The notes beneath the pieces were generated by a model that saw only the letters and a program-made list of their open reading frames with translations, made no database searches and was not told where the DNA came from. Shown in pieces: positions 7,276-17,040 of a stretch of DNA of 64,000 nt; position 1 is the first letter of the stretch; the number at the start of each line of letters is the position of its first letter. Origin of the DNA: CBDBND01 sp965262665 (lineage in GTDB: Bacteria > Pseudomonadota > Alphaproteobacteria > Rhodospirillales > Rhodospirillaceae); assembly GCA_965262665.1 (NCBI GenBank), contig CBDHFR010000004.1, positions 3,038,001 to 3,102,000 on the forward strand, in the 5' to 3' direction. A program made the position numbers and the translations under genes.

Positions 7276-10200
7276 TTGGTTGAATTTACCCGGCTTCGAC
7301 TGACGGGATTTAAGTCCTTTGTCGATTCCACCGAGCTCGAAATCGAGCCCGGTATGACGGGAATTGTTGGGCCCAATGGGTGCGGCAAATCCAATCTCGT
7401 TGAAGCGCTGCGTTGGGTGATGGGCGAAACATCGGCCAAGCAAATGCGTGGCGGCGAAATGGACGAGCTTATTTTTGGCGGCACCCGCGATCGGCCTGCT
7501 CGTAACATCGCTGAAGTCAGTCTGGTGATGGACAACACCTCCCGTAAGGCGACGGCCCAATTCAATGATACGGATGATCTTGAAGTATCGCGCCGGATCG
7601 AGCGCAGCAAAGGGTCAGTTTACCGGGTCAATGGCCGGGATGTGCGCGCCAAGGACGTGCAGCTCCTATTTGCCGATTTGGCATCGGGTGCCCGCTCTAC
7701 GGCTTTGGTCAGCCAAGGACGCATCGGCGCCTTAATTGCAGCTAAGCCGTACCAACGGCGTTCGTTGCTTGAAGAAGCGGCAAATATTACAGGCTTGCAC
7801 AGCCGTCGCCATGAAGCGGAACTGAGACTGAAAGCAGCCGAGACCAATCTCGAGCGCTTGGATGACGTGATCCTGGCTCTCGACGTTCAGCTCCAGGGTT
7901 TGAAAAAGCAGGCTCGTCAGGCGGCTCGTTACCGCACCATTTCCGATTCTATCCGTGCTACCGATGCCCTTGTTCTCACCATCCGCCAAGCAGAAGCACA
8001 GAAAGATTTAAGCAACGCTGCCGAAGCCCATGCCCAAGCCGAACGGGTGGTCGGGGAAAAGGCCGGCGTTGTAGCTGAAGCGACCACGGCACAAGCTCAG
8101 GCGGCAGAAGCAGTGCCACCGCTGAGGCAGGATGAAGTTAAACAAGCAGCAAAAGTTCAACGTCTTAATTTAGCCCTCGAGCAATTGGATGAGGAAGAGC
8201 GGCGTATAGCGGCGGCAAAAGAAGCAGCTAAAACGCGTTTGTCTCTACTGCGCGATGATTTGACGCGGGAAAAAAAACGTACCGCCGATGCTCAGAACGC
8301 ATTGACCCAATTGAATTCTGAATTCGCAGAACTGGAGACGGCACAAGCAAGCCAAGAATCTGCGGTCGAAAATGCCCGGACGAAACTGAGATCGACTGCT
8401 CAGTCGGTTGAAGAGTTGGAAGGTGAGATTGCTAGGCTAACAACACAGTTGGCGAAGGACGACACCGAACGGGCTGCGGCGCGCCAAAAGATCGAAGAAG
8501 CCGGCCTCCGCCGCTCAAGGGCAGAACGGCGGCTGGAAGAGATTGATGGCCAGTTGGAAAATGCCCGTATTCAGGCTCAGCCCATGCTGGAACTTCAGGG
8601 CGAAGAGTCAGCAGCGAAGCATGCTGAAACTGCGCTGAATGACGCCAGAGCTCAGTGGGAACAGGCCGAAGCTGTCCGCGTCTCCGCCCAAGAGGCAGAT
8701 CAAGAGACTCGCGACAAATTGCAGGACGTGCGCAATGAAGAAGCAAAAGTACAAGCCGAGATCATTGCGCTAGAAGGCGTGCTGGCTGAGCGCGACAGCG
8801 ATGGGTCTTGGACTCCCATCCTAGACTCCGTCACCGTACAACCAGGGTACGAAGCGGCTCTGGGCGCGGCCGTAGGCGATGCTTTGAGTGCGGCTGCGGA
8901 AGAAGACGCACCCGTTCATTGGTCAAACCTGCCCCCGTTCGGTCAATCGTATTCTCTGCCCGAAGGCGTGCGTCCGCTCTTGGACGTGGTCAGCGGGCCG
9001 CAAAATCTCAATCGCCGCTTCTCTCAAGTGGGCATTGTGATCGACACTGAGACCGGCCGTGCGTTGCAAGCCAAGCTTGGACCAGGTCAGAGATTGGTTA
9101 CCGCTGACGGAGACCTCTGGCGGTGGGATGGTTACGCCAGTACTGCCGGGGCACCAACAGCTGCAGCGCAACGACTTAAGCAAAAGAACCGTCTCAAAGA
9201 ACTGCGTATAACACTTGAACAGCGGAAAGCGGACACCAATCAGATCGAAGAGCAAGCGAACACAGCCAGGGATACGGTTGAAAAGGCGGCAATGACTGAA
9301 AAGGAGCGACGGGTTGCCGTGCGTGGCGCCGAACAGTCGGTCGAACAAGCGCGGGCGGCCCTAGCCGACCGGCAACGGGTTGCCGCGGCGCTGGAAAGCC
9401 GCATTACCAGCCTCAACGAAACACGGGCGGCGCTGACCGGCGAAAAAGAAGACGCGGGAACACACGAGCACGGCGCCAAAGTTACAATCGAACGTCTGGG
9501 CGATGGTGCCGAGCAACGGCAACACCTTACGGGCCTGCAACAGCAGATCGGCGGACGGCGCAATGACCTGATGGAGGCCAGAGCGGATTTTGATGGATTG
9601 AGCCGCGCCTCAGATGACAGGCAGCGGCGGCTGTCTACGTTATCGGATGATATTCGGTCTTGGTCATCTCGCCGGAATGAAGCAGAACGTCAGAGCGCTT
9701 CTTTGACGGAACGGGAGGCTGCTGCTGTCGCCGAAGTTCAAGAATTGACAGGAAAACCGGAAACCTTGGCCGCGCAAAGACAATCTTTGATGACGGAACT
9801 GAATAAAGCGGAAACCCAACGCAGCGCCGCTGCCGACGCGCTGTCCCAGGCCGAATCAAAACTCGCCGCAGCCAACACGGCACTGCGGGAAGCGGAGCAC
9901 GACGCTTCCGGCGCACGCGAGGAACGGGTGCGGCGCGAAGCGTCCGTTTCTCAAATGCAACAGAATCTAAACACCATTGCCGCGGCCATTGACGAACGGG
10001 TGGGCTGTGCACCGGAAGAGGTCCGTTCGCAGACCCGCCTTAAAGATGACGATCCGTTGCCACCCATTGAAAAGGCGGAGAAGAGCTTGCAACGGCTGTT
10101 GAGCGAGCGGGATAACATGGGCGCGATCAATTTACGGGCTGAGCAGGAGAGCGCGGAGCTAGGTGAACAACTGGATACGCTCAACGCGGAACGGGAAGAC

Positions 10201-10743
10201 CTGATTGCCGCAATCGCCCGGCTGCGCGACGGCATCAGCAAACTCAACCGCGAAGGCCGGCAGCGTTTATTGCAATCGTTCAAAGAGGTGGACGGCCATT
10301 TCCGCACGCTGTTTACCACCTTATTCGGCGGTGGCCGCGCGCACCTATCGTTGACCGAAGCAGACGATCCGCTAGAAGCGGGTCTGGAAATTATGGCCAG
10401 TCCACCCGGCAAACGCCTGCAAAACTTGGCTCTGCTGTCGGGCGGGGAACAGGCCCTTACGGCCATCGCATTGCTGTTCGCGGTCTTTATGGTCAACCCC
10501 GCACCCATTTGCGTGCTGGACGAAGTGGATGCTCCGCTCGACGATGCCAATGTGGACAGGTTCTGTAATTTAATCAGCAAGATAACTGAAAACACTGGCA
10601 CCCGGGTGGTTGTGGTCACCCACCACCGCATGACCATGGCTCGGGTCGATCGCCTGTTCGGCGTGACAATGGCCGAGCGGGGTGTATCTAAACTGGTTTC
10701 GGTCAATCTCCGCGAAGCCGAAGCGTTGCGCGAAATGGCTTAA
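7276..10743 (+). CDS. smc: Chromosome partition protein Smc
   Basis: 1155-residue SMC ATPase that compacts and segregates the chromosome with ScpA/ScpB (not in this window). N-terminal head with KSFVD and Walker A GPNGCGKSN (residues 32-40). Two long Ala/Glu/Gln-rich coiled-coil arms flank a hinge at about residues 510-640 (DGSWTPILDSVTVQPGYEAA onward). The C-terminal head has the ABC signature LLSGGEQAL (around 1053) and Walker B ICVLDEVDAPLDDAN. The start is TTG 7276, as needed to give the canonical MVEFTRLRLTGFKSF; an ATG start would delete the Walker A region. Confidence 0.96.
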   Translation: MVEFTRLRLTGFKSFVDSTELEIEPGMTGIVGPNGCGKSNLVEALRWVMGETSAKQMRGGEMDELIFGGTRDRPARNIAEVSLVMDNTSRKATAQFNDTDDLEVSRRIERSKGSVYRVNGRDVRAKDVQLLFADLASGARSTALVSQGRIGALIAAKPYQRRSLLEEAANITGLHSRRHEAELRLKAAETNLERLDDVILALDVQLQGLKKQARQAARYRTISDSIRATDALVLTIRQAEAQKDLSNAAEAHAQAERVVGEKAGVVAEATTAQAQAAEAVPPLRQDEVKQAAKVQRLNLALEQLDEEERRIAAAKEAAKTRLSLLRDDLTREKKRTADAQNALTQLNSEFAELETAQASQESAVENARTKLRSTAQSVEELEGEIARLTTQLAKDDTERAAARQKIEEAGLRRSRAERRLEEIDGQLENARIQAQPMLELQGEESAAKHAETALNDARAQWEQAEAVRVSAQEADQETRDKLQDVRNEEAKVQAEIIALEGVLAERDSDGSWTPILDSVTVQPGYEAALGAAVGDALSAAAEEDAPVHWSNLPPFGQSYSLPEGVRPLLDVVSGPQNLNRRFSQVGIVIDTETGRALQAKLGPGQRLVTADGDLWRWDGYASTAGAPTAAAQRLKQKNRLKELRITLEQRKADTNQIEEQANTARDTVEKAAMTEKERRVAVRGAEQSVEQARAALADRQRVAAALESRITSLNETRAALTGEKEDAGTHEHGAKVTIERLGDGAEQRQHLTGLQQQIGGRRNDLMEARADFDGLSRASDDRQRRLSTLSDDIRSWSSRRNEAERQSASLTEREAAAVAEVQELTGKPETLAAQRQSLMTELNKAETQRSAAADALSQAESKLAAANTALREAEHDASGAREERVRREASVSQMQQNLNTIAAAIDERVGCAPEEVRSQTRLKDDDPLPPIEKAEKSLQRLLSERDNMGAINLRAEQESAELGEQLDTLNAEREDLIAAIARLRDGISKLNREGRQRLLQSFKEVDGHFRTLFTTLFGGGRAHLSLTEADDPLEAGLEIMASPPGKRLQNLALLSGGEQALTAIALLFAVFMVNPAPICVLDEVDAPLDDANVDRFCNLISKITENTGTRVVVVTHHRMTMARVDRLFGVTMAERGVSKLVSVNLREAEALREMA

Positions 10744-10757
10744 GCCCTTAACCCAGA

Positions 10758-12014
10758 CTATTCCGCTGGCACTGTTTCTGACTCTGATGAGAAGTCAGGT
10801 GGTGTGCCCAATGATCCAACGACAATGGCGCCAAAGAGCAGCAAGGCACTACAGGCGTAGAGGATTTGGACGTAGCTGTTGAAGGCGTCGTAGGCGATGC
10901 CGACGGCGATCGGGCCAAAGGCAGCCCCTAAATAAAACGCCGAGATCTGCCAGCCGTAAATCTTGCCGTAGGATTTCATGCCGAAATAACGGCTCGACAA
11001 GTAAGCAACCAGATCCACTTCGGCCGCCGCCGCCAATCCCATGGACATGACACTGATCACTGCAACCCACGTGCCGGTGCCTTCCAGAGTGAGCAGAACA
11101 CAGCCAACGGCAGTGATCGCGATCAACACACGGGCAATCAATGCCGCGCGGAATTGATCCAGCAAATAACCGATTCCAACCCGGCCAATCACCACGGCGA
11201 TACCCAGAGTGCCGGCGATCTGTGCCGCAACGACGGCGGAGAGTCCTCGATCAATGAGCATAGGCACCACATTGATAATGAGACCGGCGACGACACCCGA
11301 CACCATGAAAAAGCCACCGGCAATGATCCAAAAGGGAGCCGACCGGAGGCTTTCCTGAAGGGTAAGACCTCTTAGATCTTTCGGATTCGGGACAGTGTGA
11401 TGGATGTGAGTTTCTTCTTCCGTCGCTTGATCATTGAACATCAAATAAAGCACCGGCAGTGCGACCAACAGGATCAGCGCGCCGACGCCTACGTATCCGC
11501 CCTGCCAGCCATACATACCGATTAGCACGGTGACAAAGATTGGCCCGAAAATACCAGACATGCCGGAACCGCCCAGGGTCAAACCAAGGGCAAGCCCGCG
11601 CCCCTTGTCGAACCAAATGTTGATGGCCCGGGTCCAAACCACGGGGGTGGTGCCACCACCGATCAAGGCGATGAGCAGCCAGCCGATGTAGAAAGTCATG
11701 ATGCTGCCTTGGACCTGGGTTAAGGCGAAGTACCCGAGACTTAAGGCTAAAGTGGACCAGAGACCGACCCGGCGGGTGCCGTATTTATCGATAATCGTGC
11801 CGATGATAGGCGCCGTGATGGCGGTTCCAATGATGAGAAAGCTCGAGGCAATGGAAAGATCACCGCGGGACCAGCCGAAGGCTTCTTCCAGCGGCACGAT
11901 GAAAACCCCAAAGGTGTAGAACGCCAAGCCGCTCAGGCCTGATGCGATGCCCACGCTGGACGCGAAAAGAATTCGCCAGCCATGCTTAAACTCACCGATT
12001 GCTGATGCAGCCAT
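10758..12014 (-). CDS. MFS transporter, OFA/monocarboxylate-like
   Basis: 418 residues with about 12 predicted membrane helices in two halves split by a polar loop (near residues 205-230, EEETHIHHTVPNPK). The DKYGTRRVG stretch after helix 2 and the GRVGIGYLLDQF stretch in the second half are standard MFS loop motifs. Overall layout (FGVFIVPLEEAFGWSR start) resembles the oxalate/formate antiporter and monocarboxylate transporter group, so an organic-acid substrate is likely but unproven. It converges on smc with 14 bp between stops and is divergent from the ATP synthase operon. Confidence 0.82.
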   Translation of the reverse strand: MAASAIGEFKHGWRILFASSVGIASGLSGLAFYTFGVFIVPLEEAFGWSRGDLSIASSFLIIGTAITAPIIGTIIDKYGTRRVGLWSTLALSLGYFALTQVQGSIMTFYIGWLLIALIGGGTTPVVWTRAINIWFDKGRGLALGLTLGGSGMSGIFGPIFVTVLIGMYGWQGGYVGVGALILLVALPVLYLMFNDQATEEETHIHHTVPNPKDLRGLTLQESLRSAPFWIIAGGFFMVSGVVAGLIINVVPMLIDRGLSAVVAAQIAGTLGIAVVIGRVGIGYLLDQFRAALIARVLIAITAVGCVLLTLEGTGTWVAVISVMSMGLAAAAEVDLVAYLSSRYFGMKSYGKIYGWQISAFYLGAAFGPIAVGIAYDAFNSYVQILYACSALLLFGAIVVGSLGTPPDFSSESETVPAE

Positions 12015-12427
12015 CTGTTTCCCCCATAAACTTATTCCTAAGCTCTACCCCTCAACCCGGCGGGTTCAGACAATAACATCCGCTGAATTGAAGGCCCCCA
12101 TATCGCGGCGATACCGTAATCACCTGGCCGGGTCCTGTATATGCCGCCAGCGGCCGTCACGTGCCCCAGCGATCATTCAGCGGATAACCTCTGATGGGTC
12201 CAAAATCGGGGACATTCAGGCCGAATATAGGAGCTGAAAAAGCCCAGAATTCAGCGGTGTTACGATCTTGACAGGGTTGGGCGCGGTTCCTATGGTGCGC
12301 CCGCTTTTCGCGCTGCAAACGGCCGGTTCCGGCCTCTACCTTGAGCGTCTCCAGGGATGGGATTTTAGCCTGTATCGTTCAGCCATACCGCGGAACCGGA
12401 ACGTGCCGATCGGTCTTTGAGGACCCT
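12015..12427 (+). other. Intergenic region upstream of the F0 operon
   Basis: 413 bases with no convincing gene. It must hold the start signals of the divergent MFS gene and of the atpI operon. The clearest element is the promoter at 12268-12296. An open frame from 12341 runs into atpI but adds an unlikely Arg/Cys-rich leader. Confidence 0.6.
12268..12296 (+). promoter_or_regulatory. Sigma-70-type promoter of the F0 ATP synthase operon
   Basis: Consensus TTGACA (12268-12273), a 17-bp spacer, then TATGGT (12291-12296), about 130 bp before the atpI ATG. It is the best promoter match in this intergenic region. Confidence 0.6.
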
Positions 12428-12802
12428 ATGGCCCCCGACCCCCGCAATTCTCTGGATGATCTGAACAGCCGTCTCAAGGCGGCCCGAGGCCCAATTGAGC
12501 AGGAACCGCCAAGTCGCGGGCGCGGGACGCAAAGCGGGTTGGGGCAAGGCCTCCGCATCGGGATAGAGATGGTGGTTTCCGTCGCCGTCGGCGCCGGATT
12601 GGGGTATGTCATCGATGGGTGGGCTGATACGCGTCCGCTGTTTATGATTGTGTTTCTGTTCTTGGGCTTCGCCGCTGGCATTATGAATGTGCTGCGAATT
12701 GTCCGGGGACTGGATGAAGCGGTCAGCTTGGGCCGGGCGATGCAGGAAAAAGAAGAACGCGATGCCAAGGCAGAGCGGGACCAAGACGGAATGAACGGGT
12801 AG
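12428..12802 (+). CDS. atpI: F0F1 ATP synthase assembly protein AtpI
   Basis: 124-residue membrane protein of the AtpI/AtpZ type, which aids assembly of the c-ring and may act in Mg transport. A charged N-terminus (about 45 residues) precedes two hydrophobic helices: IGIEMVVSVAVGAGLGYVID and LFMIVFLFLGFAAGIMNVLR, then a charged tail. ATG 12428 gives the family's usual MAPDPRNSLDDLNSRLK start. First gene of the F0 operon; atpB follows after 3 bp. Confidence 0.88.
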   Translation: MAPDPRNSLDDLNSRLKAARGPIEQEPPSRGRGTQSGLGQGLRIGIEMVVSVAVGAGLGYVIDGWADTRPLFMIVFLFLGFAAGIMNVLRIVRGLDEAVSLGRAMQEKEERDAKAERDQDGMNG

Positions 12803-12805
12803 ACC

Positions 12806-13537
12806 ATGGCTGAAGGCGCTGGACCGATGGAGCAGTTTGAGATCAAGCCGTTGCTTGACCTCAATTTCGGCGGTTACGACATCTCGTTTACCAACTCGGC
12901 GGCGTTCATGCTGCTGGCTGTCATCTGCACCTTCACGTTGTTTTGGGCGGCAACGCGCCGACGCACCATGGTACCGAGCCGGATTCAGTCCGTTGGCGAA
13001 CTGATGTTCGAGTTTGTAGCCAGCATGATCAAAGAAAACGTGGGTAAAGAGGGAATGAAATACTTCCCCTTCATCTTCACGTTATTCATGTTCATTTTGT
13101 TCGGCAATGTGCTCGGGCTCCTGCCATATAGTTTCACCTTTACCTCCCACATCATCGTCAACGGCGCTTTAGCCGTGTTTATATTCGTGGCCGTGACGCT
13201 GATTGGTTTTGCCCGCCATGGGCTCCATTATTTGCGGCTGTTCTGCCCCGAGGGCACGCCGTTGCCAGTTGCAATCGTGCTCGTACCCATCGAAATCATG
13301 TCCTATTTCATCCGGCCGGTGAGCCTGAGCCTCCGGTTGTTCGCCAACATGCTTGCCGGACACGTATTGCTCAAAGTGCTGGCTGGTTTCGTCATTTCTC
13401 TTGGCATATTCGGCATTGTGCCGTTTATCGCTGTTTCAGCTGTGACACTGCTTGAAATGATGGTCGCCGTCATTCAGGCCTATGTGTTTGCGCTGCTTTC
13501 TACCATTTACCTCAACGACGCTGTTCATCTGCATTAG
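12806..13537 (+). CDS. atpB: ATP synthase F0 subunit a
   Basis: 243-residue integral membrane subunit forming the two proton half-channels against the c-ring. Five to six hydrophobic helices are visible. The essential Arg lies in SLSLRLFANMLAGHVLLKVL (equivalent to E. coli Arg210). The C-terminal helix LEMMVAVIQAYVFALLSTIY is also conserved. The N-terminus MEQFEIKPL appears after an optional nine-residue extension; ATG 12806 and ATG 12830 are both possible. Second gene of the F0 operon. Confidence 0.95.
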   Translation: MAEGAGPMEQFEIKPLLDLNFGGYDISFTNSAAFMLLAVICTFTLFWAATRRRTMVPSRIQSVGELMFEFVASMIKENVGKEGMKYFPFIFTLFMFILFGNVLGLLPYSFTFTSHIIVNGALAVFIFVAVTLIGFARHGLHYLRLFCPEGTPLPVAIVLVPIEIMSYFIRPVSLSLRLFANMLAGHVLLKVLAGFVISLGIFGIVPFIAVSAVTLLEMMVAVIQAYVFALLSTIYLNDAVHLH

Positions 13538-13596
13538 TTCAGCGGACCTCATTAACCACATCATGTGAGACAACATCCCAAGGAAAGATTGAAATC

Positions 13597-13821
13597 ATGG
13601 AATTAGAAGCTGCAAAGATGATCGGTGCCGGGTTGGCCGCCATCGGTGTGATCGGGGGCGGTGTCGGTGTGGGTATTGTGTTTGGCAACTACATGACCGC
13701 CGCATCGCGCAATCCGTCCCTGAAAGACGAACTGCGCACCTATGCCTTCTTGGGCTTTGCCCTTTCTGAAGCCACGGCGCTGTTTGCTCTGATGATCGCA
13801 CTGATCGTTCTGTTCGCCTGA
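13597..13821 (+). CDS. atpE: ATP synthase F0 subunit c
   Basis: 74-residue hairpin of two membrane helices that builds the rotor ring. Gly-rich first helix (GAGLAAIGVIGGGVGVGIVF), polar loop SRNPSLKDELR, and the proton-carrying carboxylate Glu in FALSEATALFALM on the second helix. AAGGAAAG about 13 bp upstream is the likely ribosome site. Typical alphaproteobacterial c subunit. Confidence 0.96.
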   Translation: MELEAAKMIGAGLAAIGVIGGGVGVGIVFGNYMTAASRNPSLKDELRTYAFLGFALSEATALFALMIALIVLFA

Positions 13822-13857
13822 ACAATTTTTCGCATTTCCGTTTGACTGTGAGGCGCT

Positions 13858-14349
13858 ATGCCACAGTTTGATCCTACATCTTTTCCATCTCAGTTGTTCT
13901 GGCTGTTTGTCAGCTTCATCATCCTTTATTGGGTGGTGGCCCGGTTCGCGATCCCGCGCATCGGAGGCATTCTCGAGCAGCGCGAGCGGGTGGTGCAGGA
14001 TGATCTGGACCGCGCCGAAACGCTGAAAGCCGACGCTGAGAAGGCCCTCGCCGACTATGAAGCGGCCATGGCCGATGCCCGAGAGCAAGCCCGCGCGTTG
14101 ATGCACAAAGTCGCTCAAGAAGCCAAAACAGCGGCTGAGGCTCGCAATAAAGACGTTGGTGCAGAGCTGACAGCACAGATCACCGAAGCGGAAAGCCGCA
14201 TAGCTGCCGCCCGTGACGAAGCCATGGCTGGCTTGACCGTCATAGCCGCCGAAGCCGCGCAAGAGGCGGCAGCGCGTCTGGCTCGATTGGATGTAGCCAA
14301 AGCCGACGCGGAATCCGCCGTTAATGACGCCATGAAGGGATCGGTCTGA
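13858..14349 (+). CDS. atpF': ATP synthase F0 subunit b'
   Basis: 163-residue b-type stator subunit. One N-terminal membrane helix (FPSQLFWLFVSFIILYWVVA) is followed by a long charged Ala-rich coiled coil. It precedes a second b-type gene, which is the heterodimeric b/b' arrangement of alphaproteobacteria and photosynthetic bacteria. Its TGA overlaps the ATG of the next gene by one base (TGATG at 14347-14351), so the two are translationally coupled. Confidence 0.92.
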   Translation: MPQFDPTSFPSQLFWLFVSFIILYWVVARFAIPRIGGILEQRERVVQDDLDRAETLKADAEKALADYEAAMADAREQARALMHKVAQEAKTAAEARNKDVGAELTAQITEAESRIAAARDEAMAGLTVIAAEAAQEAAARLARLDVAKADAESAVNDAMKGSV

Positions 14350-14831
14350 TGTTCACGGATCCGTCATTCTGGGTTGGACTGGCCTTTGTTTTGACCGTCG
14401 CGTTGATTGCTAAGCCCATTTGGCGGGGCATTTCCGGTGCTCTTGATGGGTGGGCCGACAAAATCCGTGATCAGATCGAAGAAGCCCGCAAACTGCGCGA
14501 GGACGCCCAAGCCCTGCTCGCCGACTATCAGCGTAAGCAGCGAGATGCCCTGGCTGAAGCAGAGAAGATTGTGGCGCAGGCCAAGGAAGAAGCAGAGCGC
14601 ATGAAAGTCGAGGCACAGGAAAACCTCACACACGCCATTGAGCGCCGCAAAACCCAAGCTTTGGAACGCATCGCCCAGTCTGAAGCACAGGCTTTGGCAA
14701 GCGTGCGTGACACCGCTGTCGATGTGGCCGTGGCCGCCGCCGAAAAACTGATTAAGGATCAGGTCACGGGCGCCAAACAGGCGGCCTTGGTTGATGAGGC
14801 CATCAAGGAATTGCCCGACCGGTTGAACTAA
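14349..14831 (+). CDS. atpF: ATP synthase F0 subunit b
   Basis: 160-residue b subunit of the peripheral stalk: N-terminal membrane helix (FWVGLAFVLTVALIAKPIW) then an amphipathic coiled coil with the DKIRDQIEEARKLREDAQAL start common to the family. The stop codon is remarkable. TA (14829-14830) is the IS630 target dinucleotide and the third base, A14831, is the first base of the inserted element, so the present TAA was created by the insertion. Joining across both IS elements gives TA plus G17043, so the ancestral stop was TAG. Confidence 0.93.
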   Translation: MFTDPSFWVGLAFVLTVALIAKPIWRGISGALDGWADKIRDQIEEARKLREDAQALLADYQRKQRDALAEAEKIVAQAKEEAERMKVEAQENLTHAIERRKTQALERIAQSEAQALASVRDTAVDVAVAAAEKLIKDQVTGAKQAALVDEAIKELPDRLN

Positions 14832-15889
14832 AGCATTTCCGATTTATTCTGACGCATAGCCGTCAGCAACCAAGAAGTTCCTGCAGTGCTCGTGATTGAA
14901 GAGGCCGCAGACGTTACCGGCGGCTTTCCACAGATCATCGATGGTGCGGGGTTTTAAGCGCTTCATGTGAGCTTTGAACTTTGAAAATGCGAGCTCGATC
15001 GGGTTGAAGTCCGGCGCATAGGGCGGCAGGAACAAAAGCCATGCGCCCCGCTTTTCAACCGCCCGCCTGGCACCGTCGCGTTTGTCGGCCGGCAGATTGC
15101 CGGGGACAACAACAGCGCCTTTTTGAAGGGTCGGGGCGCGTTGCGTTTTGATGTACTGCTCGAATGCATCACCGTCCATGGCGCCCTCGATCAAATCAGG
15201 GCACCCAGGGCGCGGTCAGGCCGTCACCGCGCAATCCGGCAATGAAGGTCATGGTTTTCCAATGACCATGGGGAATGGCGGCAACCATCCGCTGGCCGCT
15301 GGGACAGCGCCCCCGCAGGCGCGCCATTTTGGTATTGATACTTGTTTCGTCAAGGAACACGATCCTGCCGACCCGCTCGGGATGGGCCGGGAGCCGGGCC
15401 TGACGTTGGCGCCAAACCACGCGTGCTGCCTGCCCATCCGCGCGTTCCTGTTCACTGGCGTGGGCGGTTTTTTTAAAGCTGATCTTGCGCGCGCGGAACC
15501 AGTCATTAATCGTCGAAGTCGGCGCAATCACTTGGTGAACTTCGTCCAGACGCTCAGACAGCTCTTGCAGTGTCGGGTCTGGCGTCTCCTTAATCCAGCG
15601 CAGGATATCCTCGCCGTCAAGGATCAAGACGGCGCTGGCGCGACGGCCGTGGTTTGACCGCGACAGTCCCCTCGTCTTCATATCGCCCGCCATCCCGCAC
15701 CGCCGAGCTTGCGCTCACCTCAACAAGGGCTGCCGCCTGACGGCGCGACATGCCCGACGCCACTTTCCTCGCCAAACGAATACGCAGGTCTTCCGATACA
15801 GCCACGATGCCCCCGCCAAAGCGGCTATCGAATCAGTCCGCCAAGACCATGACAACAAAATTTTGATTCATTCAACCTCGGAAACGCTC
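14831..15889 (-). mobile_element. IS630-family element A, degenerate
   Basis: 1059-bp element flanked by TA on both sides (14829-14830 and 15890-15891), the usual IS630/Tc1 target duplication. The ends form an imperfect inverted repeat: AAGCATTTCCGA on the left against GAGCGTTTCCGA read inward from the right (10 of 12 match). It lies directly against element B. Confidence 0.85.
14844..15805 (-). pseudogene. IS630-family transposase, frameshifted
   Basis: Transposase split over three frames. The N-terminal helix-turn-helix part starts at ATG 15805 (MAVSEDLRIRLARKVASGMS). A shift near 15640-15660 moves to the frame carrying EDILRWIKETPDPTLQELSE and the first catalytic Asp in RIVFLDETSINTKM, which stops at TGA 15196. 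The frame ending at 14844 carries the rest, including LPPYAPDFNPIELAFSKFK with the last acidic residue. At 15186-15193 an extra C in CCC explains the second break: with two C the frame reads APWVPDLIEGAMDG. Two shifts and no slippery heptamer argue for decay. Confidence 0.85.
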
Positions 15890-15891
15890 TA

Positions 15892-17040
15892 GTGGATTGA
15901 CCGGAACGAAAGAGTCCGCTTTGGGATTCCGTATTGTGCGGTGTCATGCGAGTCTGTGCGATGCGTACCGGCATCCATTTTACTGTCACGTCTGGCGACC
16001 GTCAGCGATTGCAAGCGATCGTCGCGGACCCGAAGAGCGCGCAGAAACATGTCTGGCGGGCGCGGATCATCCTGAAGACCGACGAGGGGCTCGGCACTTC
16101 GGCGATCATGCGCGAGACCGGCAAGTCCAAGACCTGCGTGTGGCGCTGGCAGGAGCGGTTCATGCACGAGGGTGTCAACGGCTTGCTTCGCGACAAGTCC
16201 CGTCCGCCTGGCAAAGCGCCGATCCCGCCGGAGCGCGTCGCCGAGATCGTCCGCCTGACCCAGCAAGCGCCGCCGCACGAGGCGACCCACTGGACGCTGC
16301 GCGCGATGGCGAAGGTTGCTGGCGTCGCGGCGGCGGCGGTCCAGGCGATCTGGAAGGCCCATGGCCTCAGCCCGCACCGCTGGCGGCACTTCAAGCTCTC
16401 CAATGATCCCGCCTTTGCCGAGAAGCTCACGGATATCGTCGGCTTGTATGTCGACCCGCCGGCCCATGCCGTGGTGCTGTCGGTTGATGAGAAGTCGCAG
16501 ATCCAGGCTCTCGACCGCACCCAACCCGGCCTGCCGATGAAGAAGGGCCGCGCCGGTACGATGACCTATGATTACAAACGGCATGGCACGACGACGCTGT
16601 TCGCCGCGCTCAACGTGCTGGACGGTACGGTCATCGCACAGAACATGCAGCGCCACCGCCATCAGGAGTTCATCCGCTTCCTCAACCGCATCGAGCGCGA
16701 GGTGCCGACGGACAAGGCCGTCCACGTCATCCTCGACAACTACGCTGCGCACAAGAAGGACAAGGTCCGCGCCTGGCTCGCCCGCCATCCACGCTGGACC
16801 TTCCACTTCACGCCGACCTCGTGCTCGTGGCTCAATGCCGTCGAGGGCTTCTTCGCCAAACTCACGCGGCGCGGGCTCAAGTGTGGCGTCTTCCAATCCG
16901 TCGTCGACCTTCAGGCCGCCATCAACCGCTTTGTCCGCGAATACAATGACGCAAACCCAAAACCCTTGATCTGGAAAGCCGACCCCGATCATATCATCGC
17001 CGCACGAAACAGAGGGTTCCAAACGTTGGAATCAATCCAC
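15892..17040 (+). mobile_element. IS630-family element B, intact
   Basis: 1149-bp element between TA dinucleotides (15890-15891 and 17041-17042). Perfect 9-bp terminal inverted repeat GTGGATTGA / TCAATCCAC. It shares its left TA with element A, giving the series TA-[A]-TA-[B]-TA. Its transposase reads opposite to element A. Confidence 0.9.

Noticed and set aside
9951..10706. 251-codon antisense frame in smc, and a 289-codon antisense frame in yejF (58261-59130)
   Set aside because: Both lie opposite clearly real genes with all family motifs, and their translations are low-complexity or featureless.
14844..15805. Programmed frameshifting in IS630 element A
   Set aside because: Two shifts are needed and neither site has a slippery heptamer; the second is explained by one extra C in a short C run.
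15889..17022. 377-codon open frame antisense to the IS630 element B transposase
   Set aside because: No recognisable protein motifs; it mirrors an intact DDE transposase and is open because of high GC and codon bias.
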